A stretch of 64,000 nt of DNA from Oscillibacter valericigenes. GTDB lineage: Bacteria; Bacillota; Clostridia; Oscillospirales; Oscillospiraceae. Below, piece by piece: positions 17,762 to 25,995 of this stretch. Both the position numbers and the translations under genes were made by a program. Within the stretch, counting starts at the first letter, position 1. Every line of letters starts with the position of its first letter. The stretch lies in contig NZ_JAFBIS010000001.1 of the NCBI RefSeq assembly GCF_021531435.1, positions 1 to 64,000 of the forward strand, given 5' to 3'. Under the pieces are notes generated by a model. The model ran no database searches, was not told where the DNA came from, and saw only the letters and a program-made list of their open reading frames with translations.

Positions 17762-20710
17762 ATGAGGATACAGCGTCTGCTCATGGGCATCTGCGCGCTT
17801 CTTTTGATGTCAATTTGCGCCCCCGCCGCGCTGGCGGCGGAGCAGGAAACGCCCTATGTCGCCACGGTATATAACGAACGCAGCGGCCTGCCCACCGGTG
17901 AGGCCAATGTGGTGCTGCAGACCTCGGACGGCTATATCTGGATCGGCAGCTACGGCGGACTGATCCGCTACGACGGCAGCACCTTCCGCAATTTCAGCAA
18001 GGAAGGGGCGCTGAAGTCCTCCTCCATCCGCTCCCTGTATGAGGATTCCGCCGGACGGCTGTGGATCGGCAGCAATGACGCGGGCGTGTTTTTATACGAA
18101 AACGGGCAGTTTTGTGAAGTGCCCTGCACCCGGGCCCATAGCTTCCTGTGTATCCGGGATTTCGCGGAGGGGCCGGACGGTACGGTGTACGCCGCCTCCA
18201 ATTCCGGCGTGGGAAGCATCCGGGACGGCCGGCTCGTCCCCTATGAGGATGAGGCGGTGGACGGGCAGACGGTGTACTCCCTGGGCGTGGACCGCTATGG
18301 CCGGCTGTGGGCTGCCATGAACTACGGCGTCTGCGCCGTGCTGGAAAACGGCGGAGTAAAGGACACGGTCCCCTCCAGCCTGATTTTCGAGGGAGACGAA
18401 GAGGTCTACTGCCTGACCGGAGACCGGCAGGGGAACCTCTATTTCGGCACCGCCGGTACGGTGCTGGCAAAGGTCACCTGTGACGGTCCTCGGCTGGACC
18501 CCACGGACCTGACCGTGGAATACCGCCGCCTGGACTCCACAGCCACGCACAATCAAATTCGGGTCACTGACGCCGGGGATATTCTGGTGGCCGGGCAGCA
18601 GGGGTTTGCCTGGATCGCCCCGGACGGTGCTGTGCGGGAATTCGGGGAAGCTGAGTACGCGGCGTCTTTGAACAGCGCCGCCATGGACTACGAGGGCAAC
18701 TTCTGGCTGGCGTCCTCCAGCAACGGCCTGATCAAGTACAACCGGGGCTGCTTCACCACGCCCAACGGCACGGCGGGGCTGGACGGCCTTGCCGTCAATG
18801 CGGTGGCCGCGGCGGGGGATACCTATTACATCGCCCGGGACCAGGGCGTGCTGGCTTTTGACCGGGCGTGGAACCCGGTGGAAAACGACCTGACGGCTCT
18901 CTTGTCCGGCCTGCGGGTCCGGCATGTGCTGGGGGACAGCCGGGGGCGGCTGTGGTGCGCGACCTACTCCGCCTACGGCGTGGTGTGCTATGATCCGCGG
19001 ACCGGGGAGATCCAGTGCTTCAACCAGGACAGCGGCCTGGGCAGCAGCCGGGCGCGGGTCCTGCTGGAGCTGTCCGACGGCTCCATCGCCGCCGGGACCC
19101 AGGACGGCCTGGGCATCATCAAGGACGGCGCCGTGGTGCGCACCTACGGCAAGGAGGACGGCCTGGAGAACCTGGCCATCCTCTGCCTGACCCAGGCGGC
19201 CGACGGGACATTGCTGGCGGGCAGCGACGGCGACGGCATCTATGCCATCCGGGACGGCCGCGTCACAAACCACAGCTTCAGCAAGGGACTGAACGAGGGC
19301 GTGGTGCTGCGCATCCTGGAAGATGCCGACGGCGGCGGATACTTCGTCAGCGCGGGCAGCAGCCTGTATTACTGGAAGGACGATGCCTTCGTCAAGCTGG
19401 AGAATTTCCAGAAGGACGCAGGCAGCATCTTTGACTTCTATGACCGGGACGGCAAGCTGTGGCTGCTGCAGAACAACGGCGTGCTGGCTGTGGACAAGGC
19501 CCAGCTTCTGGCGGGGGAGGAGGCCCTGACCATCTCCTACGGGGTCAATCATGGACTCACCGGCTCTCTCAACGCTAACACCTGGAACTATCTGGCGCCT
19601 GACGGACAGCTCTATATGGCGACCCGCAGCGGCGTCAGCGTGTTTGCCTTCCATGGGGTGGACATTCCCCTGCCCAAGACCATCGTCAACAGCATCCGCA
19701 TCGACGACACGGTCTATGAGCACCCCCAAACGCTGTCGGTCTCCAGCGGCGTTCAGCGTATCACTGTGGATTTTGCCGCGCTTTCCTATGCCGGCACCGG
19801 CAACCTGCGCCTTGCCTACTACCTGGAGGGGTTTGACCAGAAGGAGACCATCCTGGATGACCGCTTCAGCGGCACTATCAGCTACACGAACCTGCCCGGC
19901 GGGGACTATGTGTTCCACCTGCGGGTGTTTGATCCGCTGTCTCCCGGGGTGGAGTCGTCCTGCGGGACGGCGATCCACAAGGACAAGCAGCTCTCGGAAT
20001 ATACAGCCTTCTGGCTGGCGGTGGTCGCTGTGCTTTTGGCGTTGGCGGCCGGAACAGCCCACCTGTACTCCAGGGCCAAGATGAACCGCCTGCGCCAGCG
20101 CCAACAGGAGTACCAGCAGATCGTGGACCAGTCCCTGCAGACCTTTGCCAAGACCATCGACGCCAAGGACCGCTACACCAACGGTCATTCTATCCGCGTG
20201 GCCTGGTATTCCCGGGAGATCGCCCGGCGCATGGGCTTTTCCCCTGAGGAGCAGGAGCGCATCTACTATGTGGCCCTGCTTCACGATATTGGAAAGATCG
20301 GCATTCCTGACCAGATACTGAACAAGGAGGGGCGGTTGACCGAGGAGGAGAGCAAGATCGTCCGGACCCATCCGGCGCTGGGCGGCGACATCCTCAAGAA
20401 TTTTACGGCCCTGGAGGGCATCTCCGAGGGCGCCCGCTACCACCATGAGCGGTATGACGGCAAGGGGTACTGCACCGGCAAGGCGGGGAAGGACATTCCA
20501 CAGGTGGCCCGCATTATCGGCGTGGCGGACAGCTACGACGCCATGGCCAGCGACCGCTGCTACCGCAAGGCCATGTCTCAGGAGGTCATCGCCCGGGAAC
20601 TGCGCAAGGGCAGCGGCACCCAGTTTGATCCGGAGGTGGTTCTTGTCATGCTGGAAATGATGGAGGACGGTACCGCTCCCGTTGCCGCCCCGCCGGACGA
20701 TCCGTCCTGA
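17762..20710 (+). CDS. Exported beta-propeller sensor with cytoplasmic HD-GYP phosphodiesterase domain
   Basis: 982 residues. A signal peptide or anchor (RLLMGICALLLMSICAPAAL) is followed by two-component-regulator propeller repeats (many DGYIWIGS/GRLWIGS-type blades, about 30-620), a Y_Y_Y immunoglobulin-like domain (about 655-735), one transmembrane helix (about 749-770) and an HD-GYP domain (about 780-965) with HSIRVA, LLHDIGKIGIPD and HHERYDGKGY. The signature GYP reads GYC here. The layout is that of a hybrid sensor that binds a polymer or surface cue outside and hydrolyses cyclic di-GMP (or a related dinucleotide) inside. No response regulator is adjacent. Confidence 0.9.
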   Translation: MRIQRLLMGICALLLMSICAPAALAAEQETPYVATVYNERSGLPTGEANVVLQTSDGYIWIGSYGGLIRYDGSTFRNFSKEGALKSSSIRSLYEDSAGRLWIGSNDAGVFLYENGQFCEVPCTRAHSFLCIRDFAEGPDGTVYAASNSGVGSIRDGRLVPYEDEAVDGQTVYSLGVDRYGRLWAAMNYGVCAVLENGGVKDTVPSSLIFEGDEEVYCLTGDRQGNLYFGTAGTVLAKVTCDGPRLDPTDLTVEYRRLDSTATHNQIRVTDAGDILVAGQQGFAWIAPDGAVREFGEAEYAASLNSAAMDYEGNFWLASSSNGLIKYNRGCFTTPNGTAGLDGLAVNAVAAAGDTYYIARDQGVLAFDRAWNPVENDLTALLSGLRVRHVLGDSRGRLWCATYSAYGVVCYDPRTGEIQCFNQDSGLGSSRARVLLELSDGSIAAGTQDGLGIIKDGAVVRTYGKEDGLENLAILCLTQAADGTLLAGSDGDGIYAIRDGRVTNHSFSKGLNEGVVLRILEDADGGGYFVSAGSSLYYWKDDAFVKLENFQKDAGSIFDFYDRDGKLWLLQNNGVLAVDKAQLLAGEEALTISYGVNHGLTGSLNANTWNYLAPDGQLYMATRSGVSVFAFHGVDIPLPKTIVNSIRIDDTVYEHPQTLSVSSGVQRITVDFAALSYAGTGNLRLAYYLEGFDQKETILDDRFSGTISYTNLPGGDYVFHLRVFDPLSPGVESSCGTAIHKDKQLSEYTAFWLAVVAVLLALAAGTAHLYSRAKMNRLRQRQQEYQQIVDQSLQTFAKTIDAKDRYTNGHSIRVAWYSREIARRMGFSPEEQERIYYVALLHDIGKIGIPDQILNKEGRLTEEESKIVRTHPALGGDILKNFTALEGISEGARYHHERYDGKGYCTGKAGKDIPQVARIIGVADSYDAMASDRCYRKAMSQEVIARELRKGSGTQFDPEVVLVMLEMMEDGTAPVAAPPDDPS

Positions 20711-20780
20711 CCGGCCGGGCAGCAGCCCGCCGAACGATCCGAACCGCCCGCACCGAAAAATGTGACAGCGAACAAATCAC

Positions 20781-20826
20781 GCACGGCGGAAACCCGGTTA
20801 TCCCGGTGTTTCCACCGTGCGTTTTG
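20781..20826 (+). terminator. Terminator after the HD-GYP gene
   Basis: 13-bp arms (20781-20793, 20808-20820) with a single C/A mismatch and a 14-nt loop, followed by GTTTTG. The weak T-run lowers confidence. Confidence 0.55.
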
Positions 20827-20953
20827 CCGTGCCGCATACGGCGCTTTGGAATTTAGAAAAAATTCGGCCATATTTTGTATGAAAGGGTGTACCGAAAGAT
20901 GCCTCAAAGCCGGAGCGGTCCGCAATCACATCAGATGATAGGAGGGGATACCA

Positions 20954-21259
20954 ATGACTGATGAAGATGTCGCCGTCAGGCTGACGGACCACGAAAACGA
21001 GATCGACAGCCTGAAGCACCGCATGTATGCCGTGGAGGAGAACCAGAAAGCGCTGACGGCGCTGACGGCCTCTGTCCGGGAGCTGACCATTGAGCAGGGG
21101 CACCTGAAAAGCGACGTGGGCGAGATCAAATCCGACGTAAAAGCCATGCTGGACAAGCCCGCCAGACGCTGGGAGAGTTTGCTGGACAAGGCTCTGTGGC
21201 TGGCGGCCGGGGCGTTTTTAGCCTGGGTGCTGTCCGGAATGCCGGGGGTGGGCGCATGA
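20954..21259 (+). CDS. XhlA-like hemolysin/holin-associated protein
   Basis: 101 residues: an amphipathic coiled-coil N-terminal part (heptads from about residue 8 to 65) and one C-terminal transmembrane helix (about 76-95). This is the architecture of XhlA, which works with a holin and endolysin in Bacillus prophages. RBS AGGAGG. The stop overlaps the next start (ATGA, 21256-21259), the first of several tight couplings in the cassette. Confidence 0.75.
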   Translation: MTDEDVAVRLTDHENEIDSLKHRMYAVEENQKALTALTASVRELTIEQGHLKSDVGEIKSDVKAMLDKPARRWESLLDKALWLAAGAFLAWVLSGMPGVGA

Positions 21260-21549
21260 GGGGTAAGCGGGTGGAGGAGCACAGGCGGTTATCCGCCTCG
21301 AAGCTCATTGCGCTGCTGGTGCTGCTGGTGGACGGCAGCGCCACCTACATCGTGCTGTACCTGTGCTGGTTGTCCATCCGGCTGCAATTTTCCGGGAGCC
21401 TTCCGTACCTGACGACGCTCATCGGAGCTTTGCAGGCGGCCACGGCCATCGTTTTGAGCGGCTATTTTGCGAAGGCAAAAGCGGAAAACACTGCGGGCGG
21501 CATCACCTATGACGCCGCCATGAAAGCCCCGGATGACGGGGACTTGTGA
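21256..21549 (+). CDS. Small membrane protein of the lysis cassette (holin candidate 1)
   Basis: 97 residues with two hydrophobic segments (about 16-37 and 46-66) and a charged N-terminus, compatible with a holin or antiholin. I cannot assign it to a named holin family. Start chosen at ATG 21256, which overlaps the preceding stop; longer in-frame starts lie inside the XhlA-like gene. Confidence 0.6.
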   Translation: MRGKRVEEHRRLSASKLIALLVLLVDGSATYIVLYLCWLSIRLQFSGSLPYLTTLIGALQAATAIVLSGYFAKAKAENTAGGITYDAAMKAPDDGDL

Positions 21550-21561
21550 AAGGAGAAGCAT

Positions 21562-21777
21562 ATGGAACTGATAAAAAAACGCGGGGCAAACCTGCTGTCC
21601 GTAAAATCCCTGACCACGCTGACCCTGACGGCGGTATTTGCGGTGATGGCCCTGCGGGGGACCATCTCCCAGGACTTTATGACGGTGTATGCCGTTGTGA
21701 TCGCGTTCTATTTCGGCACCCAGAGCCAGAAGGTCCAGGACGCGGTGGACGCGGGGAAGGACGGCGCCAATGGGTAA
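21562..21777 (+). CDS. Small membrane protein of the lysis cassette (holin candidate 2)
   Basis: 71 residues with two hydrophobic stretches (about 17-32 and 38-54) and a charged tail, similar in form to small phage holins found directly before an endolysin. AAAGGAG precedes the ATG. Its stop overlaps the lysozyme start by 8 nt. Confidence 0.6.
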   Translation: MELIKKRGANLLSVKSLTTLTLTAVFAVMALRGTISQDFMTVYAVVIAFYFGTQSQKVQDAVDAGKDGANG

Positions 21778-22456
21778 GCCCGTCGGCGACGCCGGCCTGG
21801 CGCTCATCAAGAGGTTCGAGGGCTGCCGTCTGAAGGCGTACAAGCCCGTGCCCACGGAGAAGTACTGGACCATCGGCTGGGGTCACTACGGACCGGATGT
21901 GAGGGAGGGGCAGACCATCACCCAGATGGAGGCGGACGCCATGCTGCTGTCCGACTGCCAGCGGTTCGCCGACGCCGTGGATGACCCGGCCTGCTGCCCG
22001 CTGACGGCCCGGCTCAACGCCAACCAGCGGGACGCCCTGATCTCGTTTACTTATAACTGCGGGACGGGATGCCTGAAAACCCTCTGCAGGGGCCGCACCC
22101 TGGCCCAAATTTGCGGGGCCATGGCCCTGTATGACAAATCGAACGGCAAGCCCCTGGCGGGCCTGACACGCCGCCGCAGGGCCGAACAGGAACTGTTCAA
22201 TACGCCGGTGGCTGAAAAGGAGGAGAAGAAAGTGACCTACCGATATTTGAAAGACATCCCGGAGAAGTTCCGGCCCATCATCGACCAGCTGATGACCGCC
22301 GGGATCATCCAGGGCGACGGCAGCGACCCCGGTGGGAACGGCGACGTCATCGACCTGACCCATGAGCAGGTGCGGACGCTGGTGTTTGTGTACCGGGGCG
22401 GCGGGTTCGACCGTCAGTTGACGGCAAAAGGACTGACCCCGGCTGTTTCTCTGTGA
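21770..22456 (+). CDS. Phage-type lysozyme (glycoside hydrolase 24 endolysin)
   Basis: 228 residues. The N-terminal 150 residues are a T4/RrrD-type GH24 muramidase: catalytic Glu in LIKRFEGCRLKAYK (residue 17), then WTIGWGHYGPDV and SFTYNCGTG, all standard. The C-terminal 75 residues (YRYLKDIPEKFRPIIDQLM and following) resemble the helical wall-associated tail found behind many clostridial amidases. No signal peptide, so release depends on the upstream membrane proteins. It closes a four-gene lysis unit with no capsid, tail or integrase genes around it. Confidence 0.9.
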   Translation: MGKPVGDAGLALIKRFEGCRLKAYKPVPTEKYWTIGWGHYGPDVREGQTITQMEADAMLLSDCQRFADAVDDPACCPLTARLNANQRDALISFTYNCGTGCLKTLCRGRTLAQICGAMALYDKSNGKPLAGLTRRRRAEQELFNTPVAEKEEKKVTYRYLKDIPEKFRPIIDQLMTAGIIQGDGSDPGGNGDVIDLTHEQVRTLVFVYRGGGFDRQLTAKGLTPAVSL

Positions 22457-22490
22457 TTTAGGATGATTTCTCTCTGAAAACACATCAAAA

Positions 22491-22522
22491 AAGGCCCCGG
22501 AACCGCGGTTCCGGGGCCTTTT
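22491..22522. terminator. Bidirectional terminator between lysozyme and rubrerythrin
   Basis: 14-bp perfect arms (22491-22504 and 22507-22520) with A-run before and T-run after. Serves the lysis cassette (plus) and the hydrogenase-rubrerythrin gene (minus). Confidence 0.88.
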
Positions 22523-22540
22523 TCATATGCTGCGACAATA

Positions 22541-24589
22541 TCAGATCTTATGTACCTCAAAGTACGCCTGGCTGTACTTGCACACGGGGCACACCTCGGG
22601 GGCCTTGGTGCCCACCACGATGTGGCCGCAGACACGGCACTCCCACATGGTCTGGCCGCTCTTCTCAAAGACCTGCTTCATCTTCACATCATCCAGCAGC
22701 TTGCGGTAGCGCTCCTCATGGCGCTTTTCGATGGCGCCCACCATGCGGAACCGGTCCGCCAGATCGTGGAAGCCCTCCTCGTCGGCTTCCCGGGCCATCC
22801 GGTCATACATGTCGGTCCACTCGTAGTTCTCGCCCTCGGCGGCGGCAAGCAGATTCTCGGCGGAGGTGCCGATGTGACCCAACTCCTGATACCAGACGCG
22901 GGCGTGCTCCTGCTCGTTGCGGGCGGTCTTCAAAAACAGCTCCGCCAGCTCCTCATAGCCCTCCCGCTGGGCCACCAGCGCGAAGAAGGTGTACTTGTTC
23001 CGGGCCTGGCTCTCACCGGCGAAGGCTTCCTCCAGGTTCTTCTCCGTCTTGGTGCCGGCGTAGGGAGAGGCCCCGGCGGCGGGAGTTTCCTCCACCTTCT
23101 CGAAAGCAGACGCGGGCTGCTTGCAGATGGGGCACTTGAAGTCGGCGGGCAGCTCCTCACCCTCATAGATGTAACCGCAGATCTTGCACTTCCACTTTGC
23201 CATGTTCTTTGTTCCTCCTTGTTTTAAGTCGCCGCTCCGGTCCAGATAGGCCGTGTGCAGCATTTTTTCCGCAAGCTCGCTCAAAGGCTGGCCGTAGAAT
23301 TCCTCATAAATTTGCTTGATCTCCTGATTTTCATGGCTCAGGCGCTGCTGCATAGCGGCGTCCCGCCGGTACAGGCTGTCGATCCGGGCCTTGCGGGTCT
23401 CGTCGCCGTCCGCCAGGATGTCCCTGGGCTGACCGCCGCCGCCGATGCAGCCGCCGGGGCAGGTCATGACCTCAATAAAGTGGTACTGCTTCTCGCCGGA
23501 CTTTACCCGCTCGATCATCTTCCGGGCGTTGGCCGTGCCGTAGACCACGGCCACGTTCACTGTGATGCCGCCCACGTCCAGGCTGGCCTCCCGGATGCCG
23601 TCGTAGCCCCGGACGGGCTGCAGGTCCAGCAGGGCCTCGGGAGGCTGCTGGCCGGTGATGAAGGCGTAAGCCGTCCGCAGGGCGGCCTCCATGACGCCGC
23701 CGGTGTTGCCGAAGATGACGCCCGCGCCTGAGGCCTCGCCCATGAGCCGGTCATAGTCGCTGTCGGGCAGGGAGGCGAAGTCCACGCCCTCCTCCCTGGC
23801 CCACAGGGCCAGCTCCCGGGTGGTGATGACCTGGTCCATATCCCGCATGGTGGGGATGCCCAGCTCCTTGCCCGCCGCGTTCATCTCGGAGCGGCGGATC
23901 TCGAACTTCTTGGCTGTGCAGGGGGTCAGGGCCACGTTGACGATCTTCTCCGGGTCGATGCCCATCTTCCGGGCGAAGTAGGTCTTGATGGTGGGGCCCT
24001 GCATCCCGATGGGGCTCTTGGCGGTGGAGATGTTGGGCAGCAGCTCCGGGTAATAGGTCTCCGCGAACTTGACCCAGGCGGGGCAGCAGCTGGTAAACTG
24101 GGGCAGGGGCTTGTCCCCGGTGGTGATGCGCCGGATCAGCTCGCTGGCCTCCTCCACGATGGTCAGGTCGGCGGAGAAGCTGGTGTCCAGCACATAGTCG
24201 GCGCCCAGCGCCCGCAGCAGGGCCACCATTTTCCCCTGGACAAATGCGCCCTTGGGCATGCCGAACTCCTCGCCCAGCGCCGCGCGGACGGAGGGAGAGG
24301 TGCTGACGATGACTACCTTGTCCGGGTCCTTTACGGCAGCCCGGACTGCCGGGTATTCGTATACCTCCGTGATGCTGGCGGGTGGGCAGACGTTGGCACA
24401 CTGGCCGCAGTGGATACAGATGGCCTTTCCGCCGGTCTCCTCCAGGGTATAGGTACCGTGCACACCGATCTGCTGCGTGCAGACCTCTTTGCACATGCCG
24501 CACTTGATGCACAGAGCTTCGTTCCGGCAAATGCTGGGGTTGTCCTCCTCGATGGGAACACGGACAGATAACGGTAAATGCTGCCCCAT
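22541..24589 (-). CDS. [FeFe] hydrogenase fused in frame to double-rubredoxin rubrerythrin
   Basis: One open frame of 682 codons. Residues 1-462: a hydrogenase with two [4Fe-4S] motifs ([22 protein letters not shown]) and H-cluster loops L1 TSCCPAW, L2 TPCTAKKFE (Thr where most have Met) and L3 [10 protein letters not shown]. Residues 463-682: rubrerythrin with an N-terminal rubredoxin (CKICGY...CPICK), a four-helix diiron domain with EHAR and EKRHEERY, and a C-terminal rubredoxin (CRVCGH...CPVCK). At the junction an internal AAGGAGG precedes ATG 23203, so a free 220-residue rubrerythrin can also be made. A TAA exists one frame away at the junction; a lost stop or assembly indel is the alternative. 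RBS AGGAGG at the outer start. Confidence 0.85.
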   Translation of the reverse strand: MGQHLPLSVRVPIEEDNPSICRNEALCIKCGMCKEVCTQQIGVHGTYTLEETGGKAICIHCGQCANVCPPASITEVYEYPAVRAAVKDPDKVVIVSTSPSVRAALGEEFGMPKGAFVQGKMVALLRALGADYVLDTSFSADLTIVEEASELIRRITTGDKPLPQFTSCCPAWVKFAETYYPELLPNISTAKSPIGMQGPTIKTYFARKMGIDPEKIVNVALTPCTAKKFEIRRSEMNAAGKELGIPTMRDMDQVITTRELALWAREEGVDFASLPDSDYDRLMGEASGAGVIFGNTGGVMEAALRTAYAFITGQQPPEALLDLQPVRGYDGIREASLDVGGITVNVAVVYGTANARKMIERVKSGEKQYHFIEVMTCPGGCIGGGGQPRDILADGDETRKARIDSLYRRDAAMQQRLSHENQEIKQIYEEFYGQPLSELAEKMLHTAYLDRSGDLKQGGTKNMAKWKCKICGYIYEGEELPADFKCPICKQPASAFEKVEETPAAGASPYAGTKTEKNLEEAFAGESQARNKYTFFALVAQREGYEELAELFLKTARNEQEHARVWYQELGHIGTSAENLLAAAEGENYEWTDMYDRMAREADEEGFHDLADRFRMVGAIEKRHEERYRKLLDDVKMKQVFEKSGQTMWECRVCGHIVVGTKAPEVCPVCKYSQAYFEVHKI

Positions 24590-24695
24590 AAATACATCCT
24601 CCTGTTTTATGCAATATCACAACAATATGTTATGCTTCTGTATATATCATACAACTTTTTCGGGATAAGTCAACAAAAATCCCTGCATCAAAAAA

Positions 24696-24726
24696 AGGAG
24701 GATGGAACGAAACATTCCATCCTCCC
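24696..24726 (-). terminator. Terminator after fprA
   Basis: 11-bp arms (24697-24707, 24715-24725) with a run of T on the minus strand, 16 nt beyond the fprA stop. Confidence 0.8.
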
Positions 24727-24741
24727 GGAGAAAAATGTAAT

Positions 24742-25959
24742 TTATTTCAGTACGGAAGCGGCGATAGCGTCGGCCAGAGCGTCCATATCGGACAGATTCT
24801 GCTCCTGGAGAGAAGAGGCCATGGTCACGCCGTCGTCCAGGATGTCCATGTGCTTCAGCTTCTCCAGCTCCGCCCGCATGAGGGCTCCGGAGCGGGGGGC
24901 CCAGGAGCCATTCTCCACCAGGGCCACGGTGCGGTTCTGGAGGTTCAGGGCCTTCATGTCCGCCAGGAAATTGTGCATGGGCGGGAAGATGCCCAGGTTG
25001 TAGGTGACGGAGGCCAGCACCAGGTGGCTGTACTTGAACAGGTCGGAGATCAGGTAGCTGACGTGAGTGCTGGATACGTCGTACAGCCGGGTGTTAGTGA
25101 CGCCCCGGTCCGCCAGCTTGGAGGCCAGCACCTCGGCGGCGGTCTCCGTGTTGCCGTACATGGAGGCGTAGACGATCATAACGCCCTTTTCCTCCGGCTC
25201 GTAGGTGGCCCAGTGGACGTACTTGTCGATGATGTAGCTCAGGTCCTTCCGCCACACGGGACCGTGGAGGGGGCAGATGTACTTGATGTTGTCCAGGCCG
25301 ACAATACCCGCGGCTTTGTTCAGCAGGGCCTGCACCTGGGGACCGTACTTGCCAACGATGTTGGTGTAGTAGCGGCGGGCGTCGTCCAGCCACTCGCCGT
25401 CGAAGTCGAACTCATCGGCGAACAGCTTGCCGTCCAGGGCCCGGAAGGAGCCGAAGGCGTCGGCGGAGAAGAGAACGCCGTTGGTGGTGTCGAAGGACAC
25501 CATGGCCTCAGGCCAGTGGACCATGGGCGCGGCGACGAAGGCGATGGTGTGCTTGCCGAAGCACTTGGTGTCGCCCTCCCGGACCTCCTCCACCTGGTCG
25601 GCACTGATGGGGAAGCCGAACTGGTGCAGCAGGATGACGGCCTTGGGGGAGGTGACGATCTTCACCTTGGGCCAGCGGAGCAAAATTTCCTCGATGGAGG
25701 CAGCGTGGTCCGGCTCCACATGGTTGATGACCAGATAGTCCAGAGGACGGCCAGCCAGTACTGCCTGGATGTTCTCGATGAACTGCCGGCCCACGGCCCA
25801 GTCCGCCGTGTCAAACAGGACGGTCTTCTCGTCCAGCAGCACGTAGGCGTTGTAGCTGACGCCGTGGTACAGGGGATGGATATTCTCAAACAGGGCCAGG
25901 CGGTGGTCGTTGGCGCCTACCCAGAACAGGTCGTCGGTGACTTTACGGAAATTATACAT
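24742..25959 (-). CDS. fprA: A-type flavoprotein FprA (flavo-diiron O2/NO reductase)
   Basis: 405 residues. An N-terminal metallo-beta-lactamase fold carries the diiron ligands (NHVEPDHAAS near residue 79, HWPEA near 144, CPLHGPVWR near 225), and a C-terminal flavodoxin domain begins near 255 with YASMYGNTETAAEVLA for FMN. Such proteins reduce O2 to water, or NO to N2O, with electrons from rubredoxin; the rubredoxin domain fused to the upstream neighbour is an obvious donor. Start 25959 has AAAGGAGG; 36 nt separate it from the acyl-CoA dehydrogenase fusion, so they form an operon. Confidence 0.95.
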   Translation of the reverse strand: MYNFRKVTDDLFWVGANDHRLALFENIHPLYHGVSYNAYVLLDEKTVLFDTADWAVGRQFIENIQAVLAGRPLDYLVINHVEPDHAASIEEILLRWPKVKIVTSPKAVILLHQFGFPISADQVEEVREGDTKCFGKHTIAFVAAPMVHWPEAMVSFDTTNGVLFSADAFGSFRALDGKLFADEFDFDGEWLDDARRYYTNIVGKYGPQVQALLNKAAGIVGLDNIKYICPLHGPVWRKDLSYIIDKYVHWATYEPEEKGVMIVYASMYGNTETAAEVLASKLADRGVTNTRLYDVSSTHVSYLISDLFKYSHLVLASVTYNLGIFPPMHNFLADMKALNLQNRTVALVENGSWAPRSGALMRAELEKLKHMDILDDGVTMASSLQEQNLSDMDALADAIAASVLK

Positions 25960-25995
25960 ACAACAAATACCTCCTTTATGTATCCAGGCAGCGCA

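Noticed and set aside
22541..24589. Reading the hydrogenase-rubrerythrin frame as simply two separate genes
   Set aside because: The sequence given has no stop between them; the two-gene reading needs an assembly or sequencing error, so it is kept only as an alternative.
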